DNA of 64,000 bases. It comes from Gellertiella hungarica. GTDB lineage: Bacteria; Pseudomonadota; Alphaproteobacteria; Rhizobiales; Rhizobiaceae. Positions 19,663 to 29,480 of the stretch are shown here, piece by piece (the first letter of the stretch is position 1; the number at the start of each line of letters is the position of its first letter). A program made the position numbers and the translations under genes. The DNA lies in the NCBI RefSeq assembly GCF_014197145.1, contig NZ_JACIEZ010000008.1:1-64000 (forward strand), written 5' to 3'. Under the pieces are notes generated by a model. The model saw only the letters and a program-made list of their open reading frames with translations. It did no database searches and was not told the DNA's origin.

Positions 19663-20096
19663 TTGTAGACGACGCGGCGCAGCGCGGAGCTGGAGCGGAT
19701 CGACTTCACCTGCTTCATCTTGATCAGGCGCGAGCGGAGAAGCTCCTCGAATTCGTTGAGATCACGGGTGACCACGCGCAGCAGATAGTCGTAATCGCCG
19801 GTCATCAGGTAGCATTCCATCACCTGCGGGATGGTGGCGATATCCCGCTCGAAGGAGGAAATGTTCTCGTCATCCTGGCTGACAAGCTGGACGGAGACGA
19901 AGACGCTGACCTTGAGTCCCAGTTTTTCCTGGTCGAGCAGCGTGACGTAGGACTGGATCACGCCATCCTTTTCCAGCTGCTTCTGCCGGCGCTGGACAGG
20001 AGACGGCGACAGGTGGATTTTGTCCGCAAGCTCGATGGATGTGAGGCGCGCATTGGTCTGGAGCGCCTTCAAGAGCTGAAGATCCTTGTCATCCAT
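19641..20096 (-). CDS. Lrp/AsnC-family regulator, candidate controller of branched-chain catabolism
   Basis: 151 residues. The N-terminal HTH (DLQLLKALQTNARLTSIELA, LSPSPVQRRQKQLEKDG) is followed by an effector-binding RAM domain (about 65-145) with VSVFVSVQLV and ECYLMTGDYDYLLRVV. It is convergent with the bkd operon. Lrp-family BkdR activates bkd in Pseudomonas, although there it is divergent, so the same role here is likely but inferred. It is transcribed separately from ugd, 160 bases upstream on the same strand; that gap holds only weak inverted repeats (for example CGGTCC/GGACCG, 20197-20216). Confidence 0.88.
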   Translation of the reverse strand: MDDKDLQLLKALQTNARLTSIELADKIHLSPSPVQRRQKQLEKDGVIQSYVTLLDQEKLGLKVSVFVSVQLVSQDDENISSFERDIATIPQVMECYLMTGDYDYLLRVVTRDLNEFEELLRSRLIKMKQVKSIRSSSALRRVVYKTALPIG

Positions 20097-20256
20097 GCGA
20101 TTCGAGTTCCTCCCCCTGACGCGAGGAGCGAGTTAGCCCTCCGATCGGGCGATTGGCAAGCGAAAGTCCCGACAAGGCGGCCTCTCCCACCGCTTTCGGT
20201 CCCGCGCGACGGACCGGCGCTCCCCGACCCTATCCTTGCCCTCGCCCGGCCCGCGG

Positions 20257-21603
20257 CTATTCCGCAGCCAGCGACTGGCTGAGAATGGGCGCTCCCGTGT
20301 TCTTGCGGCCGATGCACCAGTATTCGAAACCCGCCTCCGTGACCGCTTCCTCGTCATAGATGTTGCGCAGGTCCACCAGGAGAGGCAGCCGCACGCGCGA
20401 GCGGAGCTTCTGAAGATTGAGATCGCGGAATGCGCTCCACTCCGTCAGCACCACCACGGCGTCGGCACCGTTTGCCACGTCGTAGGGATCGTTCACATAT
20501 TCCACGTTCCCCAGGATGGCCCTGGCATTGTCCATCGCCTCGGGATCGTAGGCCCGCACGATCGCACCGAAATCCTGCAGCGCCTGGATGACCGGAATGG
20601 CCGGGCTGTCGCGCATGTCGTCGGTATCCGCCTTGAAGGCGAGGCCGAGCACGGCAATCGTCTTGCCGCGCACATTGCCGTTGCAGGCATCCACCACCCG
20701 CAGCGCCATGGCGCGCTTGCGATGCTCGTTCACCTGGATGACGGTCTCCACCGTCCGCAGCTGCACGCGGTAGTCGCGCGCGGTCTTGGAGATCGCCAGC
20801 GTATCCTTCGGGAAGCAGGAGCCGCCATAGCCGGGCCCGGCATTGAGGAACTTCTCGCCGATGCGGCTGTCGAGGCCGATGCCATGCGCCACATCCCGGA
20901 CATCGCCGCCGACGGCCTCGCAAAGATCCGCGATCTCGTTGATGAAGGTGATCTTCATCGCCAGAAACGCGTTGGCGGCATATTTCAGAAGCTCGGCAGA
21001 CCGGCGGGAGGTCTGCAGGATCGGAACGCCCTCGAAAGCCCCGGCGTCATAGATCCTGGAGATGATCTCGCGCGCCCATTCGTCCTCGCTGCCGATCACG
21101 ATCCGGTCCGGGCGCATGAAATCGTTGATCGCGACCCCCTCGCGCAGGAATTCCGGATTGGAGACCACCGAAAAGCGGATGTCCCGCCCGGCGGCTCTGA
21201 GGATGCGCTCCACCTCGTCGCCCGTTCCGACCGGAACGGTGGACTTGTTGACAACGACGAGGTCGCCCGTTGCCTTTTCCGCGAGCGAGCGGGCGACGGC
21301 GTAGACATACTTCATGTCGGCATGGCCGTCCGTTGCCCGCGGCGGCGTTCCGACGGCAATGAAGGCGGCATCCGCATCCCTGACGGCTTCGGACAGGTCC
21401 TGGGTGAAGGACAGGCGGCCTGCGGCGAGATTGGTCTTCACCAGCACGTCCAGCCCCGGCTCGTAGATCGGCATGATGCCCTTGCGGAGCCGTTCGATCT
21501 TCGCCTCGTTGTTGTCGACGCAGACCACCTCATTGCCCGTTTCGGCAAAACAGGCTCCGGCGACAAGCCCCACGTATCCTGATCCGATAATGACGATTTT
21601 CAT
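20257..21603 (-). CDS. ugd: UDP-glucose 6-dehydrogenase
   Basis: 448 residues from the ATG at 21603, with GGAG nine bases upstream. The Rossmann motif IIGSGYVGLVAGACFAETG begins at residue 4. VNKSTVPVGTGDEVERIL and the catalytic GPGYGGSCFPKDT cysteine complete the UDPGDH signature. It oxidises UDP-glucose to UDP-glucuronate. It follows uxs after 14 bases, so the product is probably channelled to UDP-xylose, and also serves other glucuronate-containing polysaccharides. Confidence 0.95.
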   Translation of the reverse strand: MKIVIIGSGYVGLVAGACFAETGNEVVCVDNNEAKIERLRKGIMPIYEPGLDVLVKTNLAAGRLSFTQDLSEAVRDADAAFIAVGTPPRATDGHADMKYVYAVARSLAEKATGDLVVVNKSTVPVGTGDEVERILRAAGRDIRFSVVSNPEFLREGVAINDFMRPDRIVIGSEDEWAREIISRIYDAGAFEGVPILQTSRRSAELLKYAANAFLAMKITFINEIADLCEAVGGDVRDVAHGIGLDSRIGEKFLNAGPGYGGSCFPKDTLAISKTARDYRVQLRTVETVIQVNEHRKRAMALRVVDACNGNVRGKTIAVLGLAFKADTDDMRDSPAIPVIQALQDFGAIVRAYDPEAMDNARAILGNVEYVNDPYDVANGADAVVVLTEWSAFRDLNLQKLRSRVRLPLLVDLRNIYDEEAVTEAGFEYWCIGRKNTGAPILSQSLAAE

Positions 21604-21617
21604 CTGGGATACTCCAA

Positions 21618-22583
21618 TTAGGCCCGGCCGGCGCTGGAAAAGGACGGCATGTCTACGAACTGGCGGAAATAATCGATGGTCTTCTCGAGGCCCTGGCGCA
21701 GCGGCGTCCGGGGCTCCCACCCCAGATGATCCCGCGCCCGGGAAATGTCGGGGCAGCGCTGGGTCGGGTCGTCCTGCGGCAGGGGCAGATTGACGAGCTT
21801 CGAGGGGGATTTCGTCATGTCCAGCACGAGCTCGGCCAGCTCGCGGATGGTGAACTCGCACGGGTTGCCGAAATTGACCGGGAAGCTCACCGCGTCCGGC
21901 GCATTCATTAGGCGGATGATACCCTCGACGAGATCGTCCCGATAGCAGAAGGAACGGGTCTGGCTGCCGTCGCCATAAATGGTGAGGTCGTCGCCACGCA
22001 GCGCCTGGATGATGAAATTGGATACCACGCGGCCGTCCTGGGGATTCATGCCGGGACCGTAGGTGTTGAAGATCCGGACGACCCGGATGTTCAGCCCGTG
22101 CACCCGGTGATAATCGTACATCAGCGTCTCGGCGCCCCGCTTGCCCTCGTCGTAACAGGAGCGGATGCCGATGGAATTGACATTGCCCCAGTACTCCTCC
22201 CGCTGGGGGTGGACCAGTGGGTCCCCGTAGATCTCGGAGGTGGATGCCTGCAGCACCTTCGCTCCGGTCCGGCGCGCAAGCTCGAGGATGTTGAGCGTTC
22301 CCAGAACGCTCGTCTTGAAGGTGTAGATGGGATCCGCCTGATAATGGGGCGGGGACGCGGGTGAAGCCAAGTTGAATATCTCGTCATAATTCCCATCCAG
22401 CGGATCGATGACCGACTGCTCGATGAGTGAAAATCCGTTTCGCCCTATAAAGCGGCGAATGTTTGCCTTGGTTCCCGTGTAGTAGTTGTCGAGGCACGTC
22501 ACCTGGTTTCCTTCATCCAGAAGACGTTCGCAGAGGTGGCTGCCCAGAAATCCAGCACCTCCGGTTACAAGTATTTTCTTCAT
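21618..22583 (-). CDS. uxs: UDP-glucuronate decarboxylase (UDP-xylose synthase)
   Basis: 321 residues from the ATG at 22583, with GAGG nine bases upstream. It is an extended SDR: NAD motif [14 protein letters not shown], catalytic Tyr/Lys in [11 protein letters not shown], and the UXS-type [13 protein letters not shown] and [14 protein letters not shown] motifs, all close to bacterial and eukaryotic UXS. It makes UDP-xylose from UDP-glucuronate supplied by the downstream ugd. Bases 22584-22866 upstream hold the promoter region and a CCGGGCCGGCCCGG palindrome (22767-22780), but no CDS. Confidence 0.9.
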   Translation of the reverse strand: MKKILVTGGAGFLGSHLCERLLDEGNQVTCLDNYYTGTKANIRRFIGRNGFSLIEQSVIDPLDGNYDEIFNLASPASPPHYQADPIYTFKTSVLGTLNILELARRTGAKVLQASTSEIYGDPLVHPQREEYWGNVNSIGIRSCYDEGKRGAETLMYDYHRVHGLNIRVVRIFNTYGPGMNPQDGRVVSNFIIQALRGDDLTIYGDGSQTRSFCYRDDLVEGIIRLMNAPDAVSFPVNFGNPCEFTIRELAELVLDMTKSPSKLVNLPLPQDDPTQRCPDISRARDHLGWEPRTPLRQGLEKTIDYFRQFVDMPSFSSAGRA

Positions 22584-22866
22584 CACTTGGTCCTCAGATA
22601 AACAAAAAAGAATAAATCGGCGAGCGCCCGACAATCCTGCTCAAGCGGGCCAATGAACTCTTAGGGTGGTGTACCGAAGCTCCAAGTCAAGCCAAAGACA
22701 GCTGTTTTCATCGCGAAAGAAGGCCATGCGGGCGTGATTCCGCACGCGAGGGCGACGGAGCCATTCCCGGGCCGGCCCGGTTCGTTAATCTCAATTTTAG
22801 CACGAGATTTTCTTCAAGCCCATGGCCGCCCGTTCACCGTCGGGGAACTGTGCGTTGCCGGGAGGT

Positions 22867-23631
22867 TCACGGGTTCAGAAAGCGGCGGATGCGCGATTGC
22901 GCCTCTTCGCTTTCCCACCGGTCGGCCAGTGCCTTTTCGCTGAAGGCGACGGGATCTTCCACTTCCCCCCGCGCCAGGGTGCGGATCAGGCTCTTGGCCT
23001 CGGAAATCGCGCCGGGCGCACAGTCGAGCAGCAGCGCGACCTCTTCCTCGACGGCGGCATCGAGCGCATCGGGCGCCGCGGAGCGCGAAACCAGCCCGAA
23101 GCGGAGCGCCTCGTCCGTGCCGAAACGGTGGCCATTGAGGAAGGTGCGGCGCGCCGCCCCCTCGCCGATGCGGCGGATCACATAGGGGCCGATGGTTGCG
23201 GGTATCAGGCCCAGCCGTGTCTCGGTAAGGGCGAAGCGGGCATTCTCGGCGGCAACGACGATATCCGCCACGGCCATCATGCCGACGCCGCCGCCAAAGG
23301 CATTGCCCTGCACCCGCGCGATCAGCGGCTTGGACAGGCAATCGAGCCGGGAGAGCATGGTGGAGAGCTGGCGGGCTCCCTCGATCTTACCGTGCCGGTC
23401 CCGGGCTGCCTGCGCCTGCATCCAGTTGAGGTCGCCTCCCGCGCAAAAGCTCTTTCCATGGGCGCTGAGAATGACCGCACGAACGGCCGGCGTGGCTTCG
23501 ACGATATCGGCGGCCTCGACCAGCTCGTGCATCATCGCCTCGTTGAGCGCATTGTGCTTTTCGGGCCGCGCGAGGCGCAGTGTCGCCACTCCCCGTTCGT
23601 CCCAGCTGAGATCGATGGTTTCGAAGGACAT
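22867..23631 (-). CDS. liuC: Methylglutaconyl-CoA hydratase (enoyl-CoA hydratase family)
   Basis: 254 residues. Crotonase fold with the oxyanion-hole segments GKSFCAGGDLNWMQ and GNAFGGGVGMMAVAD. As the last gene of the leucine operon it should hydrate 3-methylglutaconyl-CoA to HMG-CoA, bridging MCC and HMG-CoA lyase. Its ATG overlaps the lyase stop (TGATG at 23629-23633). Assignment to this step rests on operon position, since the fold alone cannot separate crotonases. Confidence 0.88.
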   Translation of the reverse strand: MSFETIDLSWDERGVATLRLARPEKHNALNEAMMHELVEAADIVEATPAVRAVILSAHGKSFCAGGDLNWMQAQAARDRHGKIEGARQLSTMLSRLDCLSKPLIARVQGNAFGGGVGMMAVADIVVAAENARFALTETRLGLIPATIGPYVIRRIGEGAARRTFLNGHRFGTDEALRFGLVSRSAAPDALDAAVEEEVALLLDCAPGAISEAKSLIRTLARGEVEDPVAFSEKALADRWESEEAQSRIRRFLNP

Positions 23632-24488
23632 CAGGCTACCTCCCTGAGACGGCGGACGAACGCTTCCGCTTCCGCCAGTGCAACGAGATCGATGCCGGTC
23701 CGGTAACCGGCCTCTTCCAAAAAGCGCACCACCGGGCCCGTCGCCACATTGCCCGCGGCGCCGGGAGCATAGGGGCAGCCGCCGAGGCCGCCCGCTGCCG
23801 CGTCGAAGACGCGAAGCCCCTTGCCGAGGGCGACCGCGATGTTGTCGAGCGCCCGCCCTCCCGTATCGTGAAAGTGCCCGGCAAGTCGGTCAGCCGGCAC
23901 CCGTTCCAGCACGCAATCGAGCATGGCGCCGATGCGGTCCGGCGTCGCCCGGCCCAGCGTATCGCCCAGCGAAACCTCGTGGCAGCCTAGCCCGAGCAGC
24001 GTTTCCGCAACGCGGGCGACCGCGGCGGGTTCGACACGTCCCTCGTAGGGGCAGTCGGTGACGCAGGAGACATAGCCGCGCACGGGAATGCCGGCTGCCC
24101 GGGCAGCCTCCATGACCGGGCGGAAGCGCTCGATGCTCTCTTCGATCGAACAGTTGATGTTCTTGCGGCTGAAGCTCTCCGAGGCGGCGGCGAAGATGGC
24201 GACGCGGTCGGCTCTCGCCTGCCTTGCTGCCTCGAAGCCGCGCAGGTTCGGCGCAAGGGCGGTGTATTCGGTTCCGGGGCGCCGCGAAATGCCGGCCATC
24301 ACCTCTGCCGCATCGGCAAGCTGCGGCACCCAGTCTGCCCGCACGAAGCTGGTCACCTCGATGCGGGGAAAGCCGCAGGCCGACAACAGGTCGACCAGCC
24401 GGATCTTGTCGGCGGTCGGGATGAGCGCCTTCTCGTTCTGAAGCCCGTCGCGCGGGGACATTTCATGGATGAGCACGAAATCTCCCAT
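23631..24488 (-). CDS. hmgL: Hydroxymethylglutaryl-CoA lyase
   Basis: 285 residues. A DRE-TIM barrel: the N-terminal MSPRDGLQNE motif, metal ligands in GHFHDTGGRALDN, and the diagnostic GLGGCPYAPGAAGNVATG with the catalytic cysteine. It cleaves HMG-CoA to acetyl-CoA and acetoacetate, the final step of leucine degradation. It sits two bases after mccA and overlaps liuC by one base. Confidence 0.95.
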   Translation of the reverse strand: MGDFVLIHEMSPRDGLQNEKALIPTADKIRLVDLLSACGFPRIEVTSFVRADWVPQLADAAEVMAGISRRPGTEYTALAPNLRGFEAARQARADRVAIFAAASESFSRKNINCSIEESIERFRPVMEAARAAGIPVRGYVSCVTDCPYEGRVEPAAVARVAETLLGLGCHEVSLGDTLGRATPDRIGAMLDCVLERVPADRLAGHFHDTGGRALDNIAVALGKGLRVFDAAAGGLGGCPYAPGAAGNVATGPVVRFLEEAGYRTGIDLVALAEAEAFVRRLREVA

Positions 24489-24490
24489 GA

Positions 24491-26479
24491 TCAGCTTTCC
24501 CCGGCCGCGTCGAATGTGGCGATCAGCGTGCCTTCGCCAACCTGCTGGCCCTCCGATACGCCGACCGTCCTGACCTTGCCGTCAAAGGGCGCGGCGAGCG
24601 TGAGCTCCATCTTCATGGCTTCCATCATGGCGACCGGTTCGCCCGCCTTCACGATCTGTCCCGTTTCCACCATCAGCCGCTTGACGAGGCCGGGCATGGG
24701 AGCGGCAATGGTATCCCCGCCGGCACCGGTCGTCACACTGCCCTCCAGCGGATCGTGCAGGCGGAAGCGGTTTGCACGCGAGCCCCTGCGCAGTTCGACG
24801 GACCCGGCGGTCTCCAGAACGCGCCAGCGGCTCGAATGGCCGTCGCTCTCGACATGGAGGATGCTCCTCGAAAGCGGTTTCAGCCGGAAGGAAACCGTCT
24901 CGTCATCCCGCTTCGCCTGCCACTGCCCGGCGCTTCCCGGCAGGAGACGGATGCAGTGCGGCCCATGGCTGCCCTCGAGCAGGACCACTTCTTCCGCCTC
25001 GCCCCACAGCCTGAAACCGGCAAGCGAGGACCACGGATCGGCGTCGGCAGGGCGCTGGTGAAGGCCGGACAGGACGATGGCGGCAACGGCCTCCTCCAGC
25101 AGGGACGGCTGATCCTCGGCCACGAGCGCATCCTGCGCCCGGGCAATCAGCCCCGTATCGGGCCGGCCGTCGGCAAAATCGGGATGCCGTGCCAGCCGGG
25201 CGAGGAAGCGGCTGTTCGTTTCGACACCCGCCACCTCCGCCCCATCCAGCGCGGTCAGCAGCTTCGCAAGCGCATCCGCCCGCGTCTTCCCATGGACGAT
25301 CACCTTGGCGATCATCGGATCGTAGAAGGGCGTGATCGTATCGCCTTCCCGGATGCCGCTATCGATGCGGGCTGTTGCTTCCGGCAGATGGAGATGGGTG
25401 ATCGTGCCGGTGGAGGGGAGGAATCCTTTCGCGGGGTTTTCGGCGTAAAGCCGGGCCTCGAAGGACCAGCCCTCGATGGAAAGATCCTCCTGACGGAGCG
25501 GCAGCGGCTCACCGGAGGCAACCCGCAACTGCCATTCGACCAGATCCTGACCGGTGATCGCCTCCGTGACGGGATGCTCCACCTGGAGCCGGGTGTTCAT
25601 TTCCATGAACCAGAACCGGTCCATGCGCAGCCCTTCCGAGGCATCGGCGATGAACTCGATCGTGCCGGCGCCGGAATAGCCTATAGCCCGGGCGGCGCGA
25701 ACGGCGGCCTCGCCCATCGCCTGCCGCATCTCCGGCGGCATGCCGGGAGCGGGCGCTTCCTCGATCACCTTCTGGTGCCTGCGCTGCGCCGAACAATCCC
25801 GCTCGAACAGATGCACCACGTTGCCGTGATCGTCGGCAAAGACCTGGATCTCGATGTGGCGGGGATGGGAAACGTATTTCTCGATCAGGCAGGCGGGATC
25901 GCCGAAGCTAGCCTGCCCTTCGCGCTCGGCGCTTTCGAGTGCCGCCAGAAAGTCTTCGGGCCGCTCGACGCGGCGCATGCCCTTGCCCCCGCCCCCGGCG
26001 CGCGCCTTGATCAGCACCGGAAAGCCGATGCGCCGCGCCTCCTCGAGAAGGACGGCCGGATCCCGGCTTTCGCCGTGATAGCCGGGAACGACCGGGACGC
26101 CGGCCTGCTCCATGGCGGCCTTTGCGGCATCCTTCAGCCCCATGGCGCGGATGGCCGATGCGGGCGGACCGATGAAGCGGATCCCGGCTTTCGTCACCGC
26201 CTCGGCGAAATCGGGGTTTTCCGAGAGGAAGCCGTAGCCCGGATGAACGGCGTCGGCGCCGGTCCTCCGCGTAGCCTCGATGATGAGGTCCCCGCGCAGG
26301 TAGCTTTCCGATGCGGTCTGCCCGCCAAGCGACACGGCTTCGTCGGCCATGTCCACGAACAGTGCATCCTTGTCAGCATCCGAATGGACCGCAACGGTGG
26401 CAATCCCGAGCCTGCGGCACGTGCGGATGATGCGGACGGCGATTTCGCCGCGATTGGCAATGAGGACCTTGCTGATCAC
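24491..26479 (-). CDS. mccA: 3-methylcrotonyl-CoA carboxylase, biotin-containing alpha subunit
   Basis: 662 residues from a GTG at 26479 (MISKVLIANRGEIAVRII), with GAGGAG eight bases upstream. Biotin carboxylase N-domain, an ATP-grasp domain (GGGGKGMR, EMNTRLQVEHPVTE) and the BC C-domain fill residues 1-445; a BT linker follows; a biotinyl domain (about 590-660) carries the biotin Lys623 in MEAMKMEL. It carboxylates biotin for transfer by MccB in leucine catabolism. The frame is open past this start, but the extension is not protein-like. Confidence 0.94.
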   Translation of the reverse strand: MISKVLIANRGEIAVRIIRTCRRLGIATVAVHSDADKDALFVDMADEAVSLGGQTASESYLRGDLIIEATRRTGADAVHPGYGFLSENPDFAEAVTKAGIRFIGPPASAIRAMGLKDAAKAAMEQAGVPVVPGYHGESRDPAVLLEEARRIGFPVLIKARAGGGGKGMRRVERPEDFLAALESAEREGQASFGDPACLIEKYVSHPRHIEIQVFADDHGNVVHLFERDCSAQRRHQKVIEEAPAPGMPPEMRQAMGEAAVRAARAIGYSGAGTIEFIADASEGLRMDRFWFMEMNTRLQVEHPVTEAITGQDLVEWQLRVASGEPLPLRQEDLSIEGWSFEARLYAENPAKGFLPSTGTITHLHLPEATARIDSGIREGDTITPFYDPMIAKVIVHGKTRADALAKLLTALDGAEVAGVETNSRFLARLARHPDFADGRPDTGLIARAQDALVAEDQPSLLEEAVAAIVLSGLHQRPADADPWSSLAGFRLWGEAEEVVLLEGSHGPHCIRLLPGSAGQWQAKRDDETVSFRLKPLSRSILHVESDGHSSRWRVLETAGSVELRRGSRANRFRLHDPLEGSVTTGAGGDTIAAPMPGLVKRLMVETGQIVKAGEPVAMMEAMKMELTLAAPFDGKVRTVGVSEGQQVGEGTLIATFDAAGES

Positions 26480-26490
26480 GTCCAGTCTCC

Positions 26491-28098
26491 TCACATCCGG
26501 AACACGCCGAAGCGGGTGTCGTCCACGGGGGCATTCAGCGCGGCAGACAGGCTGAGGGCCAGCACCTCGCGTGTTCTCGCGGGTTCTACGATGCCGTCGT
26601 CCCACAGGCGCGCGGACGCGTAGAGCGGATGACCCTGGGTTTCGAACTGGTCGATGACCGGCTGTCGGAAGCGCGCTTCGTCTTCGGCGCTCCAGTCCTT
26701 GCCTGCCCTTTCGAGCGCCTCACGACGGACGGTGGCCAGAACGCCGGCCGCCTGCGGGCCGCCCATCACGGAGATCCGGCTGTTCGGCCATGTCCAGAGG
26801 AAACGCGGCGAATAGGCCCTTCCGCACATGCCGTAATTGCCCGCGCCGAAGGAGCCGCCGACCAGCAGCGTGATCTTCGGAACCGAGGTGGTGGCAACGG
26901 CAGTGACCAGCTTGGCGCCATGCTTGGCGATCCCTTCTGCCTCGTATTTCCGACCCACCATGAAGCCGGTGATGTTCTGCAGGAAGACCAGCGGGATCCG
27001 GCGTTGCGAGCAGAGCTCGACAAAATGCGCCCCCTTCAGCGCGCTTTCCGAGAAGAGCACGCCGTTATTGGCGATGATCCCCACGGGAATGCCCATGACA
27101 TGGGCAAAGCCGGTCACCAGCGTCGTGCCGTAGCGGGCCTTGAACTCGTCGAAGCGGGAGCCGTCGACCACGCGCGCGATCACTTCCCTGATATCGTAGG
27201 GGGTGGTGAGCGAGGCCGGCACGATGCCCGCGATTTCTTCCGGATCGTAGAGGGGCGCTTCGACCGGCTGAAGCGCCACGTCCGGGCGCTTCCGGTGATT
27301 GAGCGAGGCAATCGCGCGCCGGACCAGGGCGAGCGCATGGGCATCGTCCCGGGCCAGATGATCAGCCACGCCGGACAGCCGGGTATGGACATCGCCGCCG
27401 CCCAGCTCTTCCGCAGAGACCTCCTCGCCCGTGGCCGCCTTCACGAGCGGCGGGCCGGCGAGAAAGATCGTGCCCTGTTTCTCGACAATGATCGATTCGT
27501 CCGACATGGCCGGCACATAGGCGCCGCCGGCCGTGCAGGACCCCATAACCGCGGCGATCTGCGGGATGCCCGCAGCGGACATGCGCGCCTGGTTGAAGAA
27601 TATCCGCCCGAAGTGATCGCGGTCGGGAAAAACCTCGTCCTGGTTTGGCAGGTTCGCCCCGCCGCTATCCACCAGATAGATGCAGGGCAGACGGTTTTCG
27701 GCGGCGATTTCCTGCGCCCGCAGATGCTTCTTGACGGTCATCGGATAATAGGTGCCGCCCTTCACCGTGGCATCATTGGCCACGATCATCACTTCCCGGC
27801 CCTCGACGCGTCCGATCCCGGTGATGATGCCGGCGGATGGAGAGGCCCCCTCGTAAAGCCCGTGCGCGGCCGTGGTCGCGACCTCGAGGAAGGGGGAGCC
27901 GGGATCGAGAAGGCGCTGGACGCGCTCGCGCGGCAGGATCTTGCCGCGCTTTTCATGACGGCTGCGGGCTTCCGCGCCGCCGCCGGCACGGGCGATCTCG
28001 ATCGCGTGGCGAACCTCCGCAATCTTCTCGGCCATGGCAGCACGATTGGCAGCGGCCTCCGCGCTCGCCGGATTGTAGGACGACTTCAGGACAGTCAT
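26491..28098 (-). CDS. mccB: 3-methylcrotonyl-CoA carboxylase, carboxyltransferase beta subunit
   Basis: 535 residues, the usual MCC beta length. The acyl-CoA carboxyltransferase folds show [35 protein letters not shown] and the second-half [16 protein letters not shown]. It carboxylates 3-methylcrotonyl-CoA to 3-methylglutaconyl-CoA. Its ATG overlaps the ivd stop (ATGA, 28095-28098), so it is translationally coupled. Confidence 0.95.
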   Translation of the reverse strand: MTVLKSSYNPASAEAAANRAAMAEKIAEVRHAIEIARAGGGAEARSRHEKRGKILPRERVQRLLDPGSPFLEVATTAAHGLYEGASPSAGIITGIGRVEGREVMIVANDATVKGGTYYPMTVKKHLRAQEIAAENRLPCIYLVDSGGANLPNQDEVFPDRDHFGRIFFNQARMSAAGIPQIAAVMGSCTAGGAYVPAMSDESIIVEKQGTIFLAGPPLVKAATGEEVSAEELGGGDVHTRLSGVADHLARDDAHALALVRRAIASLNHRKRPDVALQPVEAPLYDPEEIAGIVPASLTTPYDIREVIARVVDGSRFDEFKARYGTTLVTGFAHVMGIPVGIIANNGVLFSESALKGAHFVELCSQRRIPLVFLQNITGFMVGRKYEAEGIAKHGAKLVTAVATTSVPKITLLVGGSFGAGNYGMCGRAYSPRFLWTWPNSRISVMGGPQAAGVLATVRREALERAGKDWSAEDEARFRQPVIDQFETQGHPLYASARLWDDGIVEPARTREVLALSLSAALNAPVDDTRFGVFRM

Positions 28099-29261
28099 CG
28101 GGCGGTTTCCTTGAAGAGTTCACGCCCGATGAGCATGCGCCGGATTTCGGAGGTGCCGGCGCCGATCTCCATCAGCTTGGCATCGCGCAGGAGACGGCCG
28201 GTGGGGTTGTCGTTGATGTAGCCGTTGCCCCCCAGCGCCTGGATCGCCTGCAGCGCCTGCTGCGTTGCCTGTTCCGACGCATAAAGGCAGCAGGCGGCAG
28301 CATCCTGCCGCGTGACCTCGCCGCGGTCGCAGGCGGACGCGACGGCATAGACATAGGCGCGCGCCGAATTCATCGCCGTGTACATGTCGGCGATCTTTGC
28401 CTGGATGAGCTGGAATTCGCCGATCGCCTGGCCAAACTGCCGGCGCTGGTGCACATAGGGCATCACCACGTCCAGGCAGGCATGCATGATGCCGACGCCG
28501 ATCCCCGCCAGCACCACGCGCTCGTAATCGAGCCCCGACATCAGCACCTTGACACCACCGCCCGGCGATCCGAGCACGTTCTCCTCCGGCACCTCGCAAT
28601 CGGTAAAGACCAGTTCGCAGGTATTGGACCCGCGCATGCCGAGCTTGTCGAGTTTCTGCGCCGTAGTGAAGCCGGCAAAGCCCTTCTCCACCAGAAAGGC
28701 AGTAATCCCCTTCGGCCCGGCCGCGGGATCCGTCTTGGCATAGACCACCAGCACGTCCGCATCCGGTCCGTTGGTGATCCACATCTTGTTGCCGTTCAGC
28801 ACGTAGCGGTCGCCGCGCTTTTCCGCCCTGAGCTTCATGGATACCACGTCGGACCCGGCGCCGGGCTCCGACATGGCAAGCGCACCCACATGCTCGCCGT
28901 TGCACAGACGCGGCAGATATTTCGCCTTCTGCTCGGTGTTGCCATTGCGGTTGATCTGGTTGACGCAGAGATTGGAATGGGCGCCGTAAGACAGAGCGGT
29001 GGAAGCGGAGAACCGGGCGAGTTGCTCGACGGCGATCACATGAGCGAGATAGCCGAGGCCCGAACCGCCGAATTCCGGATCGGCGGTGATGCCGAGAAGG
29101 CCGAGCGCCCCCAGTTCCGGCCAGAGATCGCGGGCAAATTCGTTGCTCCGGTCGATCTCGTCCGCTCGGGGGGCCAACCGCTCGCGACCAAAGCGCTCGA
29201 CCGTCTCCCTGACCGCATCAACGTCTTCACCGAGCGCAAAGCGCATCGTTGCCTGAAACAT
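28095..29261 (-). CDS. ivd: Isovaleryl-CoA dehydrogenase
   Basis: 388 residues from the ATG at 29261, with GGAGGAG upstream. The acyl-CoA dehydrogenase signatures [16 protein letters not shown] and the C-terminal [19 protein letters not shown] are intact. The catalytic base is the Glu in [11 protein letters not shown], the unusual position that separates isovaleryl-CoA dehydrogenases from straight-chain ACADs. First gene of the leucine operon. The 219 bases upstream (29262-29480) hold its promoter; I see no clear operator there. Confidence 0.94.
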   Translation of the reverse strand: MFQATMRFALGEDVDAVRETVERFGRERLAPRADEIDRSNEFARDLWPELGALGLLGITADPEFGGSGLGYLAHVIAVEQLARFSASTALSYGAHSNLCVNQINRNGNTEQKAKYLPRLCNGEHVGALAMSEPGAGSDVVSMKLRAEKRGDRYVLNGNKMWITNGPDADVLVVYAKTDPAAGPKGITAFLVEKGFAGFTTAQKLDKLGMRGSNTCELVFTDCEVPEENVLGSPGGGVKVLMSGLDYERVVLAGIGVGIMHACLDVVMPYVHQRRQFGQAIGEFQLIQAKIADMYTAMNSARAYVYAVASACDRGEVTRQDAAACCLYASEQATQQALQAIQALGGNGYINDNPTGRLLRDAKLMEIGAGTSEIRRMLIGRELFKETAR

Positions 29262-29480
29262 GGAAACCGCTCCTCCGGGACAGCGCGGCATCTCTCCCGC
29301 TAGCCGCTCTACGTCCTTCTAAATCAATGACTTAAGCCATCACCTGGTGAAAAAGGATGCCACAGTCGAGCGGGCTTGAGAAGTGGCGAGACCGTCAAAT
29401 TCTATTTTATTGTTACGTCGTTGCGCAATTTTATTGCTCATTTTGATCTCGGACGAAACAAGCGCCAAGCCTCGCTGCGC

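Noticed and set aside
22664-22690. TTGACT (22690-22685, minus strand) as the uxs promoter
   Set aside because: The -35 is good but no convincing -10 lies 16-18 bases downstream, so I do not place a promoter.
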